Assembly: GCA_963931925.1 (NCBI GenBank)
Contig: OZ007567.1
Location: 81,353,186-81,417,185, forward strand
From: Onchidella celtica
Lineage: Eukaryota; Mollusca; Gastropoda; Systellommatophora; Onchidiidae
Direction: 5' to 3'
DNA length: 64,000 nucleotides
Shown in pieces: positions 1 through 11,659 of this stretch (positions within the stretch are counted from its first letter, which is position 1; every line of letters begins with the position of its first letter). Below the pieces are notes generated by a model, which did not search any database, was not told the origin of the DNA, and was given only the letters and a program-made list of their open reading frames with translations. Both the position numbers and the translations under genes were made by a program.

Positions 1-2065
1 TGGCCACAGAAGATTTTTTTTTTTTGATTTCTTAATTGGATTTTCTCCGATTTAAATCGTTGAAGGTTAGAAATTAGCATGGAAACTAATTTTTACTGCT
101 CGGAGATTTGGTCTTTTTGTAGCCTTGTACGGGTTCGTTGTCTGCGACAATTTTGGTGTCAAAGTAATGTTAAATAATCATGTTTGACTTATCTGATATA
201 ATATTGAATATTATATTGACTGTTCTATTATTTTAATATTATTTACGTACAGAGCACGAGCCACCGAAAACCCTTGTATAGCAGAATGCCATGGATTTCC
301 TTTTCTTTATAATCGATTTTCTTTCACTACATTTTAAATATCTACATTTGTATTATTTGCTCTACCCGAAACTTGTTCATCTTATATATTTTTCTCCAGC
401 TCATTTTTTTAAATTCTAACTTCATTACTTTTAAATTAATTTATCATTAAAGTCTACCGATTTTTTTATTTACCAGCATGTCAAGTTTTTTTGTTTTTTT
501 ATTTTTGGTGCCTAGCCTGCACGAATCCTGTCTGTCCCCGATAGTTTTACCTGAAAAAGCCTTTTGCTTTTGATGAAGAAAAACAGTTTGCGCAACTGGG
601 TGCAAAATGATTGTTTATCACAATGTACCGCGTGAAATCTACTTTTTTTAAGTAAACAATCTTCCTTTGATGATAACTAACATGGGATTCGTTCACCAAG
701 TGTGATATTCTTACCAAGGTGTTATCTCTTGAACTTGTGACGCGTGCCACTTCAAAAAGGCAAACAAATAACTTACCACAGGAATCAAAGAATATTCCTT
801 TATCTTCTTCTCCTTCTCTCTTTTCGTAAATTTCTACCCCTATCTTATTAAAGTCTCCTTCACCATAGCGCAGTCTTGGTTACTGAATATAAATGTAGTG
901 GTTGGTCGCTATGAAAGCGAATTGCCAGGTAAACAAAAACAAACCAAAAAATCCTAGCGTTGAAATTATTACTGATGTAAGTCTTAGCAAAGACAAGGTG
1001 TCATTCTCCAAGAATTTGAACGCACTTAAAACAATGATAGGTGGTTTTTGGTTTGTTTTTATTTTATTTTATTTTTCCAGTTGTACAAGTTTCTCACAAA
1101 GACAGATTGCGAGATCTAAGATATGAAATCCTTTTAAGTGCATCTTTAGTTTTGTTCTCTGTGTGTGTCAGTCACCACAAGCAGGCCTATAATCTGATTA
1201 GCAAATGCGCAGTACAAATTCACGTAGGCCTGTCTACGCTTTATGTCTGCCTATGCTAATACTTTAATACACCCCATTTCGCCAGTTTAGGAGTATGTAC
1301 AAATAAAGAAAAATGTAGGCCAAGCATGCAGTTTTTCGTGTTTGTTTGTTTTTGTTTTTTTTTAATCCAACGTTATGAGTTATTTATCAAGTTTACACTC
1401 TTTGACACAAGGATATCACTTTTAGCAATTTTGATAATTACTTTACGTTTTTCTTCATTTTTGCCAGTAGAACATTTCAAACGTTATTGTTTTTAATTGT
1501 CTATCCATATTTGGCTTTGCGCGTTGATCACGAAAGATGTATATAACTACCAAGCACGTTTCATTTTAATATTATTTCGTCTTTTTTTTCCCCTTAACAT
1601 ATTCTATAGTAGTTCATAGCGAGGAGAAATACTGCTTGGTCAACTCGTCTTACGCATTAACAAATCTGAGTGGCAAGTTGCCGTTTTTTCTTTCTTTTTT
1701 AATAATTGATTTTAGTGTTCTTTTTTCTTTTTAATCTGTTCAATATTTTTGCCTCTCCCACAGTTCACACCAATCAGCATGATTAAAAAAGCCTATGAAT
1801 GAGCAGGTTATTATTGATCAGCTTCCCACTGTCGAAGGGAAGAAAGAATTCAGCGTTTGCCAGGTCGATTGCCCCTAACAGGCCAATCACAGTAGTTGTA
1901 TAGAAATATTTTGTGGGTTAAAGCAAGTTTAACAAATGGTTTATGGGACATCTTACGTATATCAAAAAGTGAACCTTTAATTTTAATGCTAAAATTTCAC
2001 TTTTTTTTAAACGAAACGGTTAACACTTATTTTATTTCAAAGTTTTGAAATATTCTACTCTACTA

Positions 2066-2128
2066 TCCCCACCCCCCTCCCACCCCACCCCCCACCCCCC
2101 ACCCCCCCCCCACCAACTCCCCAACCCC
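2066..2128. repeat. C-rich low-complexity tract, G-quadruplex-prone on minus strand
   Basis: More than ten runs of three or more C separated by single A or T residues. The complementary strand has the spaced G-runs expected of a G-quadruplex former. No coding meaning is seen. Confidence 0.6.
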
Positions 2129-2851
2129 TTTTCCCTCTTCCAAAAATGCTCAGGCTTTCGCAAATCTTGATTCAAGCGATTTAGAGGAATATTAAATGAG
2201 ATTTCAAAGAAAGAAGGCATGCATGGATGGATGGATGGAAGTAGATAACTCGAAGCTCTCTAGTAAGTGGAGTTAGTGCATGATTAAATAATCAGGGCTC
2301 CATGTAACGTACAATTCTTTTCTACTTTTAATTTTAACAATCTCTGTTCAACTTCTTAACAGGTGCACTAAGAAGCATTTTTCAATCTGAGATAACTTTT
2401 TTTCACAGAAAAAAAAATTGGGGATGGGGAGGGATCTATTGATGAGGTGTAAATTCCATTATAAAAGTGAACACTCTGTCACTGTCAGGACCATAATGTA
2501 GGTAAAATAATTATCGATTGTAAATCGTCACCATTCCTTATGACTGTAGTAATCCAAAAATTCAAAAAATTCTTTTTTATATACGTTCAACTACATTCAA
2601 AGCCACATCGAATGATCTTCGTTCTAAACTCCCAAGATGTAATAATTATATTCGAATAGCAAACTTTCAGAAAGTCGTCGTCCCTAGACCAGTTGGGCTA
2701 AAACAAAACGGGGTTTTGTTGTTTTTTTTGCCTCTCCTGAAAAGTAGTCAAAACCAGTTATTACAGCTTTAGGGCACGGTGACAAAATTGTCAAATAATT
2801 GAATGGCAGATTTCTGCCTCGTGGGCAACTGATGTGACACCACAATAAACT

Positions 2852-2889
2852 GTCCTCTCTCTCTCTCTGTCTCTGTCTCTGACTGTCTG

Positions 2890-2931
<42 letters not shown>

Positions 2932-2933
2932 AC

Positions 2934-2999
<66 letters not shown>

Positions 3000-3020
3000 C
3001 TCTCTCTCTCTCTCTCTTTC
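2852..3020. repeat. (CT)n microsatellite, imperfect
   Basis: About 170 bp of CT dinucleotides with occasional GT, TT, CA and TA interruptions. The Arg/Glu-rich reading frame that it opens on the minus strand is a by-product of the repeat and is not called a gene. Confidence 0.95.
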
Positions 3021-3870
3021 GTTTGAAAAATGTTCCCAGACCAGTTGCGTTTAAGAGAAAATCAAGCATGCTGTTCAAACATAGATTATTCATACAGCGA
3101 TTAAAAGAGATTTGAACAATTTCAAAATCTTTTATACATCTACTTAAAAAACGAACGTGAAACCTAGAAATGGTGCTAACAAAATTGCTTATAAATGTTC
3201 ACACGAGCACAACTTTACTACTGGCTGGAAGAGTAGTACGTCAGCCTGCCAGTAATTTCTTGCTTTCGGAGAGGAAAAGCGTATGTTCTTATGACACTTG
3301 AGGTGGGATTGGCTTATTTTGTTTAGATTTGATTCGTACAGCTATTTTCCAGAATTTAAATATCAAAATTTTGATTAACTGTAATGAAAGAATCTTGAAA
3401 GATCAGAATAAAAATAACTAATATCATTAGAATGGCGCTCCGTTACTAAAATTTCCTCACGGCAGCTTGTCAAGTATACAGGGATTTTGCAAACATGACA
3501 CGGAGAATATAATCCCTTCGCAGTTTCACTTTATTCACGTACAGAAGTAGCATTATATTCTTATTCCATAATGTGAAAAAGCCGAAGACTAAGATATTCA
3601 AAAATGTACACTAAGTCTCAATTTCCCATTCCGTTAGTTACCTGTAAACTTCTCTCTCTTCATCATTTAAGGTTTGAATTGCAAAGCGTACACTAGCGGT
3701 CTGGTATTGAAAAATAAAAGCTGAAGTAATTAAAAGTCCTTTAGGTACCTATATCATCCATAACATTCACTATACAACTTCTCCTTTACACCCCCCCCCC
3801 CCCCGCAATTGTGGAGTTTCAAATAGGTCGTCATTCTTGTAAAAAAAAAATTTGAATGATTATTTCTTAC

Positions 3871-4723
3871 CTGTAATTGAGCGCATTACACATGTCGACG
3901 CCACCAATGTCAAGTCCAGCTGATGTGAAGGGAGAGGTGACGGAGCAGCCCCCACTGTATTTCCTAAGAACTGGGGAAGGACTTGAGGTCCGTTCGGACT
4001 CCAAGCTTGTCTTCCTGCTACCTGGGCCACTGGACCAAGACTCTGAGCCAAAACTGATCTTACGGCCAAATTCTGACGAAGAGCTGGCCAAACTTAAGCC
4101 AGAAATACTCATGCTTGTCCCACCAGTTCCGATCGAAGAAGAGGTAGAGCTCAGCTTTCTATATTGCTCAATGTCTTCATCATCATCATCATTGTCGTCA
4201 TCTTCATCTGTATCTTTGCTCGTGGTCTTAAAATCACTTTTCTTCTTCTTTTCCTCTTCATCATCTGTAGTTTTATTGCTCTGGGACCTTTTGACTTGTA
4301 AACCAGCCTTACCGTCACGCCCAGCGGTGATTTCGTCATCTGAGCTATTGTCATCTCCAGACCTGGGATTCCTTCTCTGCGACTGGCTGACTGGACAGTA
4401 CCCGGACATCAATCTCCCTCCCATGCCAGCACGGAAATCAAACTCCGGAACCCTCAGAGCTGGTTTTATTCCGGACCAGTAATTTCTGTCACCTACAATA
4501 TTTGGGATTCTGGACGTTGCTACAAATGGAGTAGATAAGATGCTGTCAATGGAAAAGGACAACTTCTTAGCCGGCTCGATGTTAGGCGTGCTGACGGGTG
4601 GGACATTGTTAGACGTTACGGGATGAACCGAAGAAGATACTGCCACAGATGTCGGGGGTATTCCAATTTCTGGGCTACTGCTTTTTCGTTCGCCAGATTC
4701 TTCTGATGTCATTTTTCTTTGCG
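3871..4723 (-). CDS. Coding exon of a probable eh1-motif transcription factor (partial gene)
   Basis: Seen: a minus-strand exon bounded by a good acceptor (pyrimidine-rich, ending CAG at 4724) and a consensus donor (AG|GTAAGA at 3870). The first ATG in frame is at 4712-4710, leaving about 280 codons and a phase-2 end. The protein is Ser/Thr-rich and low-complexity. It carries KLSFSIDSILS about 45 residues from the ATG, a good match to the engrailed homology 1 (eh1) motif that recruits Groucho/TLE corepressors. An RNP-type basic patch, an acidic run of about 15 Asp/Glu and a Ser-rich tail follow. Known: eh1 with this spacing is common in homeodomain proteins (engrailed, Gsc, Gbx, Tlx classes) and in some Fox and T-box proteins. 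Inference: this is the N-terminal part of a nuclear repressor. No DNA-binding domain is visible in the window, so family assignment is open. Confidence 0.65.
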
Positions 4724-5836
4724 CTGTTGGAAGAAAATTAATATTTTGAGATTTTGTAATACAGGTTAAACAAGAGCTCAATGTGTGACAATTGCACAAT
4801 CCTCTTTTGCAATTTATTGAATTGTTAAGCCACAAAAAAAGAAAAAGACACAGAAGACATCATTACAATAATGTACCTTCTACAGCTTCATTTTTAGACG
4901 TTTGCTTGTTGTTGTTGTTTTCTATTTCGCTGCACAAACCAATATGCCAGGAAGAGTTCACAATCATTATTATATGATGTAGTCTACATTCTTTGGAATT
5001 GAACAGAAAAGAGATTCATGTTAGTAAGACTGGATAAATAGATCATTAGAATCAAAATGTTACTTTTTGTTGTTGTCGTTGTTATCATTATTTTGGATTG
5101 TGTATATAATATTATCTTAAATGTAAGTGTCGCAAACAAAAAGAAACTAAAGGCAAAATAAAAATTCATTTTTATAGAGAACAACAGCATAAAAACATAC
5201 CTTAACAACCTGGTCACTTTTGTTCAGTTCTGTATGAGATTTACTAAAGCAGTTTAAAGATTCTGGGTGTCCACTTCAAGCTTCCTTCACGATAAAGTGG
5301 TTGTTGATGTTTTCCACGTCAAATCTCCAGTGATGAATGAAAATATGTTTTCAAAGCTTCGGCGTTGGGAATTGTCACTTGCCGTTTTGATTTCTCTATA
5401 ATTTAATCTAATTTTCACACTATTTTCGAGAAAATGTAACTATCTGAATTAGGATTTTCTAAAAGAAAGAATATTCCCAGGTATATAATATGTAAGTCAG
5501 AAAACAATTAATACCGGTGTTATTTTACGAGTTTGTTTCAGTAGAAAAGGCTGAACGGGCTGTAAAATGTTCAGTCTTTTTAAGTCTATGACTGCAAATC
5601 TTCACCAAGATCTCTCAGACGCGACTGTCACTTGCTATGGGAAGCATACTGAAGATTCCTGCTCGATTGTCGATTTTTACTTACGATGATCTTCCGTTGT
5701 CACGAATCACAGAAGGCCTATTTAATTAATCTCTCGCAAAAACTCACGCCATTGCTCAATAGACTTCACAACTCACTACAGAAACAGCTTCATCAATTCT
5801 GATTCAACGCATTGTTGTTACGTTTCGTAAGTGTCA
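4724..5836. other. Probable 5' intron of the eh1-motif gene
   Basis: AT-rich non-coding sequence between the acceptor of the eh1 exon and the GC-rich island upstream. No coding exon is seen. A non-coding first exon may lie in or near the island, but I could not fix a donor. Confidence 0.35.
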
Positions 5837-5950
5837 CTCGGCTCCCGCCAGGCAGCGATGCCACAGAGTCTGGAATCAAAGGGGGCGGTGCCATAGAACG
5901 AACCTGGCTCCGCCCAAGCGCTGTCTGAGGATAGGCTGCTGCAATCGAAG
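5837..5950 (-). promoter_or_regulatory. GC-rich island, candidate promoter of the eh1-motif gene
   Basis: A roughly 110-bp GC-rich stretch in an AT-rich neighbourhood, with GC-box-like words (GGGGGCGG near 5881 and CTCCGCCC near 5910) about 1.2 kb upstream of the eh1 exon on its strand. Position and composition suggest a promoter; no initiation site is identifiable from sequence alone. Confidence 0.3.
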
Positions 5951-6584
5951 ACTTGCGGTGGCCGTATGAATTACTGGCAGTTAACCTGATAAAGGTTTGT
6001 TTCTTCCTTACGGAAAGTATCTTTTTAACACTGACATGCTGGTGGTGTGTTGGTTTGGACTTCTTAAGTGTCTTTCATTCTGAATCCCGTCTTTCCCTTC
6101 CATTTTCAACCACTGTTTCATTTTTTTTCTCATCCTTGAACCTACAGAGTAATTAATTGTTACACACTTGTACACGTACAAATTTGTAAATATGCATTTA
6201 GAGTATCGCGAGAATACTGTCGAGCGTAAGGATATGATTTTCACCGAGAGTTGGTTTTTGTTTCATGTCTATAAAACACATGTTTTGTGATCAATTACAT
6301 TTTGTTTCAAATTGAGACACAGTGAGTTTTTACGGGATTAAAAAGCCTGAGCTGAACAGATCTGAATTAGCAAAAATTGTTGTGAAACAAGTCTGTCCGC
6401 ATTTTTAATTTCCTATGCCTATCTATGAGTCAGAGGTCTTAAACATATCTAGGCTCTCTTGCCCCATCAAATGTTCTGTACATGCAAGGAGAGCAGCCCA
6501 AAGGTCATGGTAATATTGATACGTCACTTATCTTTTTATATTGCATTCCTCTCTAGTCCAGAATGGATTAATCTTAGTTCTAGG
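5951..6584. other. Non-coding interval
   Basis: No gene, repeat family or RNA recognised. Confidence 0.4.
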
Positions 6585-7754
6585 TGTCACAAATCCCAGA
6601 CTGGGAGATGCGATGGTTATAACAGGACAACAATCACGAACGAACAAGTATAACACTTAACAGAACAACCCATCAGACTCACACATTTATTAACATAAAT
6701 ATAAAGATAAGGATAACAGTGCAATTACATACATACATTATATTATTCAAGTTACTGCCGTCCAACGGCCTTATTCCCACATGCACTCTTCCTCGGGTCC
6801 ACAACCCGGTAGTTACTTTCTAAAGACACTTCGGTCTCAGCTTCTCCTCTCCATGTCTTAATAGCACATTAATATTTCACTGGTACCGCAGTCTCCCAAT
6901 AGCCCCTTCCTATTGCCATAACACATTAGCATTCCAATAGCACATCAACATGGCAATAGCACATTAGCATTTCAATAGCACATCAACATGGCAATAGCAC
7001 ATTAGCATTTCAATAGCACATCTACGATCATATATACGTCCCTGTCGGTGGCCAGACTGCCACGACTCATGTGCCTCTACTGTCCTGCACCGACAGCTTC
7101 CTTCCTGGCCTATGTGTGGCCTCCGGCCCTATGCTGGCCTATCCCCTGTGCTCACCGTAGGCGGCTCTTAGGCCCGTCCCCGGCACCTACAAGAATAACA
7201 TTACATTGGTATAATACCATACCATTCCTATTCACTTCACCCCTCATTACAACTCATGAAGCGTACACACAATAGTCCACCTTTCACTCGCCACACATCC
7301 TACGGTAACACACCTCCACCGTAGTACACAATACTCACTCTCGCTACAAATCCATGAACTTAACTTACATCTATCGCTCATGGCGCACATTGCTATATAC
7401 AGTATCAAGAACTTCCACATTCCTCACATATACTTATTTACATCATGGTCATAGACGAATATAATACATCAATCATAACTATTATCAATCATCGTTCCAC
7501 CTACCAGTCATCACTGGAAAAACACTACTCCCAAGTCTTCCGACTGCTCTCCTTATGTTCGCCCTCTGGGGCTTTCTCCTGCGTCCGTTCTCTAGGACGT
7601 CTTAGTGTGTAGTGATAGTAATACAGCGCTCTCGCCTCATTCAGACCCCCACCACTCACAACATGCACGCTTTCCCTTACCCCGTGGCCCGTGGGTTAAC
7701 TTTATTCTAACCCTCTTCTCGTAACTACTGATCCTCTCTCACTCGCTCGTGACA
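6585..7754 (-). mobile_element. Solo LTR, copy A (minus orientation)
   Basis: A 1170-bp element beginning and ending TGTCAC/GTGACA and flanked by the perfect 5-bp target duplication CTAGG (6580-6584 and 7755-7759). Read on the minus strand it has a polyadenylation signal (TTTATT on plus, 6686-6691) about 100 bp before its 3' end and a run of short tandem units near 6900-7025 (words such as AATAGCACATTAGC). The ends, 5-bp duplication and lack of coding capacity fit a solo LTR of an LTR retrotransposon whose body is absent here. Two homologues occur at 30339-31578 and 56330-57529. Confidence 0.85.
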
Positions 7755-7759
7755 CTAGG

Positions 7760-9071
7760 CTTAGGCTAAGTTTCCATTTCTGTCCCATTATTCGAAATTG
7801 TATAACTCTTCTTGTTACGGTTGTTGTTGTTGTTTGGTGTTATTGTTATTGTTGTGCTTGTTCTTGTTAAAAATCGGTTGTACACGAGTAGATGTTGTGA
7901 ATACTTTTTTTTTCAATATTTTTTAAACACTTTGAGCAAACTGGCGAAACGTCGAACTAGCAAATATGGTTAGTGGTCTCTAAGAATAAGCTTCGTACCC
8001 GTGTACAAAATCACATGTTCGACATGTCCACCACACGCAATGTTCATCAGTCTGAATGTAAACGAAACTGCATGTATCCTAACAAGCCATTCAACACAAC
8101 ACTGAATGTCAATTGTTCCACTCTGCACTGCCGTTCTTGATAACTTCAGTCAAATTGTCATGAAAATGCTCTACATTCAATGGTTGACATGAACGATATC
8201 ACACCCCTGCAGCTGGCCAAAGAATTTGGCTTGAGGAAAATATTCAAGTATGGCGCTGAGCTGAGCACTTGTTTGATTTTCTAATCACGTCCCGGGAGTT
8301 TTTCCCGTTGTCGTACTGTTAAATTTTTTTGACGTCACAACATTAACCTGTGGTCTAGAGTTTTAATGACAATTTACTGATTTTTTTGGGAAAAGGAAGG
8401 ACCCGCCACTGGTCGCTAATTGATTTGTCATGGGCCTTAAAACTTGCACCATATAATTCATTATAGAGGAACTGTGTCATAATATCAACACCAGTTTGTC
8501 ATGATTTGGCTGTTCACCTGACATGACAACGTGTGCGAACTCGTCATGTGGTGATGTGAGGTAAGATGGTCTATTTCACCAGTTTATTGACGTCAGAGCA
8601 GCAAAGCTTTCACGTGTCGTGAGTCTCGACTAACAGCGTTGTCGAGGAAAGCAAAAACTTAGGTAATGAGGATATATCTAAGCTTAGGTCTAGTTGTCAC
8701 GCAGTGTCCGGAAATTCGTGAGCTTTGTCAGTCAGGGATAGCATTAATTAAATTTAATGATGCTGAGCTACGCTTTAACTGAGTTAGTTACACTAGCATG
8801 TGTGTCTAAATGTGTGTGTGTGAGTGTGAGTGTGTGTGTTATTCATAGTCCCTGTTGTTCAGTCACAGGCAGTTCTGAAAATAAAGAGCCCGAATTGTGC
8901 ATTACTCATGTTGAATTATCGAGTGTGCATTACGAGTTCATAAAAGCATTCAAGTCGACGACACGTTGAATAAAAACCTAAGAATCACGGTGAGTTGGAA
9001 ACTATGGTCTGACAAAAGGTAGCTGTCATCACACTGAATAAACTAGTTCATAACCCTTTCGTATACTCCTG
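7760..9071. other. Non-coding interval
   Basis: No gene recognised. It contains a (TTG)n-like stretch near 7820-7865 and a short (TG)n near 8800-8840. Confidence 0.4.
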
Positions 9072-9460
9072 CAAAGGCCGTTGCCCGGGCAAAATTGAAA
9101 TTAATAGATTAAAATTTATCCATATCATCCCCCCACCAGCAACAACAAAATTTATTATTCATTATTAAATATATTTTTTTATTAATAAATATTCAAATAT
9201 TATTTGAGTTGTGAGTTGTGAACTATTGCGAGTTGTGGACTGCGCCTAACAGGCTGCGTTACCATTTGCTCTGAGATAGAGAGAGGTAGAGAGAGAGAGA
9301 GTGAGCGAGACAGGGAGAGAGAAAGAAGCAGTGTAGTGTGTTGAGCGCTTCGCAGGCGCTCCATTCTGCTCTGTGGTTGACATGTTCCTTCTGTAAAACG
9401 CATAGAGCATTTTAAATGGATATGCGCTATATAAATGCCATCCATTATCATTATTATTGG
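9072..9460 (+). repeat. tRNA-derived SINE, copy 1 (5'-truncated)
   Basis: Begins in the middle of the family at the GGCCGTTGCCCGGGCAAAATT block, so the tRNA-like head is missing. It continues with an AT-rich linker, an imperfect (GA)n stretch and the tail ending GCGCTATATAAATGCC followed by ATTATT repeats. Its body and tail match copy 3 at 21592-22249 closely. Confidence 0.8.
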
Positions 9461-11500
9461 TCTAAAAAAAAAAAATAGAACAAGACATTTTTGGTAGATG
9501 TGTGCCAAATTTCACTGAGGTCCATTATCATGTCATTCCATGTATGCCTGTTCTTGAGTTTATTGAGTTGTGATGGATACGTAAGATGTGTGTAGCAGTA
9601 TATGCTCTTAAACCCTCTATGAAGGAGAGAAATTCCCTCATGGGACAATAGACTCATTCTTACCGTATTATTATCTTATCCTATTTTGTCTTTAATTACA
9701 AAAGCAAACTGCGTCCCTTGATCTCAGCTCTTGATTCTGTCTAATATCGAGAACATTTTGTACCCTTGTTATGCATGACAAGTCAATTATATTCAGCTCA
9801 AAGATAAACAAACTGTCGCCGTAACATTGATGCAACAGTGCTGGGTTCGGACCCAGTATTATTATTTTGGGCCACAAGTCAGCGTAAACTTTTCCCGATT
9901 AGACAGCAGGCTGCACCCAGCATCCAGCGGTTAGATCTAATGCAAATTCACACCTCCTTCGTGGCTGTGAGTCCTTCTGTGTGTTGCAATCAAAGACATG
10001 GGTCTGGTGCTTGGGGGGGGGGGGGGGGGGGGGAGAGAATAAAACTTAAGTTTGATTCACAAATTTTAGTTTTTGGCTTTTTCTCCTCTCAAGTAATGTT
10101 GAATATAATCCCTTTTACGACCATTTTCTGCAATGATTACTTTTGGTCTGTCATGTCCATGAGATGATGTTTTCACCATGTGAATTTGGTTTTGTACCGC
10201 GGCAGTAAAAATGCACCATATTGCAGAGATTAATTCTTAAATCAGTTCTCAATAACATACGATAGCCTGCATTGTTTTGACATGTACCGTGCATTCCGAG
10301 AAGGTAAAAATGTAAATTTATTGAGAATTTTTATGCTTGACAAATCTTCTCCAGGAAACGAGCTATTGCCTTCGAGTCGGTTTGAGCAGGTCAAGTAAAA
10401 AGGTTTGTTGACAAGGAGCTTCGGCAGCATTAACAACTCTTCGTTAAAACAAACACGATAAGGTTGAAATTGAACCAAGAGAAGGACACATCCTCTGACT
10501 AATGTATAGCGTAAACCTGGGAGTCACAACATGACTCACTGTAGCCACATGCGACTCTTTGACCTTCAATTTGTGGCTCGTGGAAGATATGTTCCTTCCT
10601 GTTTTGACCAGATATTTGCTGAGACAAATAAATATCATTAAAAATATCTGTTTTTGTTACCCTTTTTGTTTTATTTTTGGCAGTCTAATTTTGTTACTGA
10701 AATGCAATTTCGCACTTGTTTCTTAGATATTCCCGTAGTTCATTGTCGTATTTAATACCTCAGCATAGTTAAAACAATCATCAGTCAAGAGTTTGAAAAT
10801 ATTTGGTATGTATTTTGTGATTATTGAAACTAACACGAATTAACTAGTTAAAAAGTGCATACAAGCCTAAATATTGTTGCATACGTGCCTTTCTTAATAT
10901 TTATATAAAATTTTTCTAACAAAATATGTTTATAACAATAAAACGTATGTGCAAATTTTGTCCGTAATAACCTTTTAGCTCTTGAACATCTGAAGTTTAT
11001 CATATGTGGCTCTTTTTAAGCAAGTTTGGCCACCCCTGCACTATACGAACAAAGAGGATGTGCTAGCGTGTTCTGACACTGTTCTGTTTCATAATACGAC
11101 AACGTACAGCGTCAGGTTTTTAGAAAAACACTCGTTCCTGTGCAAACAAGTGATATAAGTGACGATAAATGTCTTTCGACCTGTTACATCTTGTATGATT
11201 TAGGATAAACGTTATAATTACTGGTCATGAGTTTGTTACAGTGGGGGCAAAAGAACTGTCGATGTGGCAAGAAAGGGATGTCTCTTCAGTTATTTAACAG
11301 TTGGACTTCCACATGGGTTTGTCACATCCAGGGCATCTCGGTTTTCGCCATAATGTCGCAGAAAACTGCACTACTTTAGTGAAATTTGGACAAGGTCTCC
11401 TAAAGTGTTGTGACAAAATTATGGGTTTTACTATTTCTTCACTCGCAAACGACAACGAGTGAGTGACCATTGTGTTTTGCAGTTTGGGCCTGCTAGGCCT
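9461..11500. other. Non-coding interval
   Basis: No gene recognised. It contains a run of about 18 G near 10014-10033 and the possible hAT end listed at 11018-11038. Confidence 0.4.
11018..11038 (-). mobile_element. Possible terminal repeat of a hAT-like element
   Basis: On the minus strand this reads CAGGGGTGGCCAAACTTG, resembling the CAGGGGTGG-type ends of hAT non-autonomous elements. The adjoining sequence has GTGGCTC words typical of such repeats. I could not find the opposite end, so the extent of the element is unknown. Confidence 0.3.
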
Positions 11501-11605
11501 AATCAGGTGCGAATCGAAGCATGAACCAGGAACAAGAAAACTGGTTAAACTCCTACACTGTCATTTTTACCCCCCTCCTCCCCACCCAGCCATTTGTTTT
11601 TCTTT

Positions 11606-11608
<3 letters not shown>

Positions 11609-11658
<50 letters not shown>

Positions 11659-11659
11659 C
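11609..11659. repeat. (CT)n microsatellite
   Basis: About 50 bp of CT repeats. The corresponding place in unit 2 of the duplication holds a (CA)n tract instead. Confidence 0.9.

Larger units (their letters stand above)
1..3870. other. Non-coding stretch upstream of first recognised exon
   Basis: AT-rich sequence with many T-runs. I see no exon with recognisable protein similarity on either strand. It holds a C-rich tract, a long (CT)n tract (both listed separately), a short (GGAT)n near 2222-2238 and a C-run near 3790-3804. The missing 3' exons of the eh1-containing gene would have to lie here or to the left. I looked for a homeodomain or forkhead signature on the minus strand and found none, so they are probably left of the window. 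Confidence 0.5.

Noticed and set aside
2791-3093. Arg/Glu-repeat open frame on the minus strand
   Set aside because: It is a reading of a (CT)n microsatellite. The same applies to Leu/Ser repeat frames at 11594-11836 and 58524-58790 and to Tyr/Leu/Ser/Ile frames at 24147-24482.
8390-8406. CCGCCACTGGTCGC resembling the right end plus flank of the MITE at 17264
   Set aside because: No opposite end with CAGTGGCGG occurs at a suitable distance, so it may be chance similarity.
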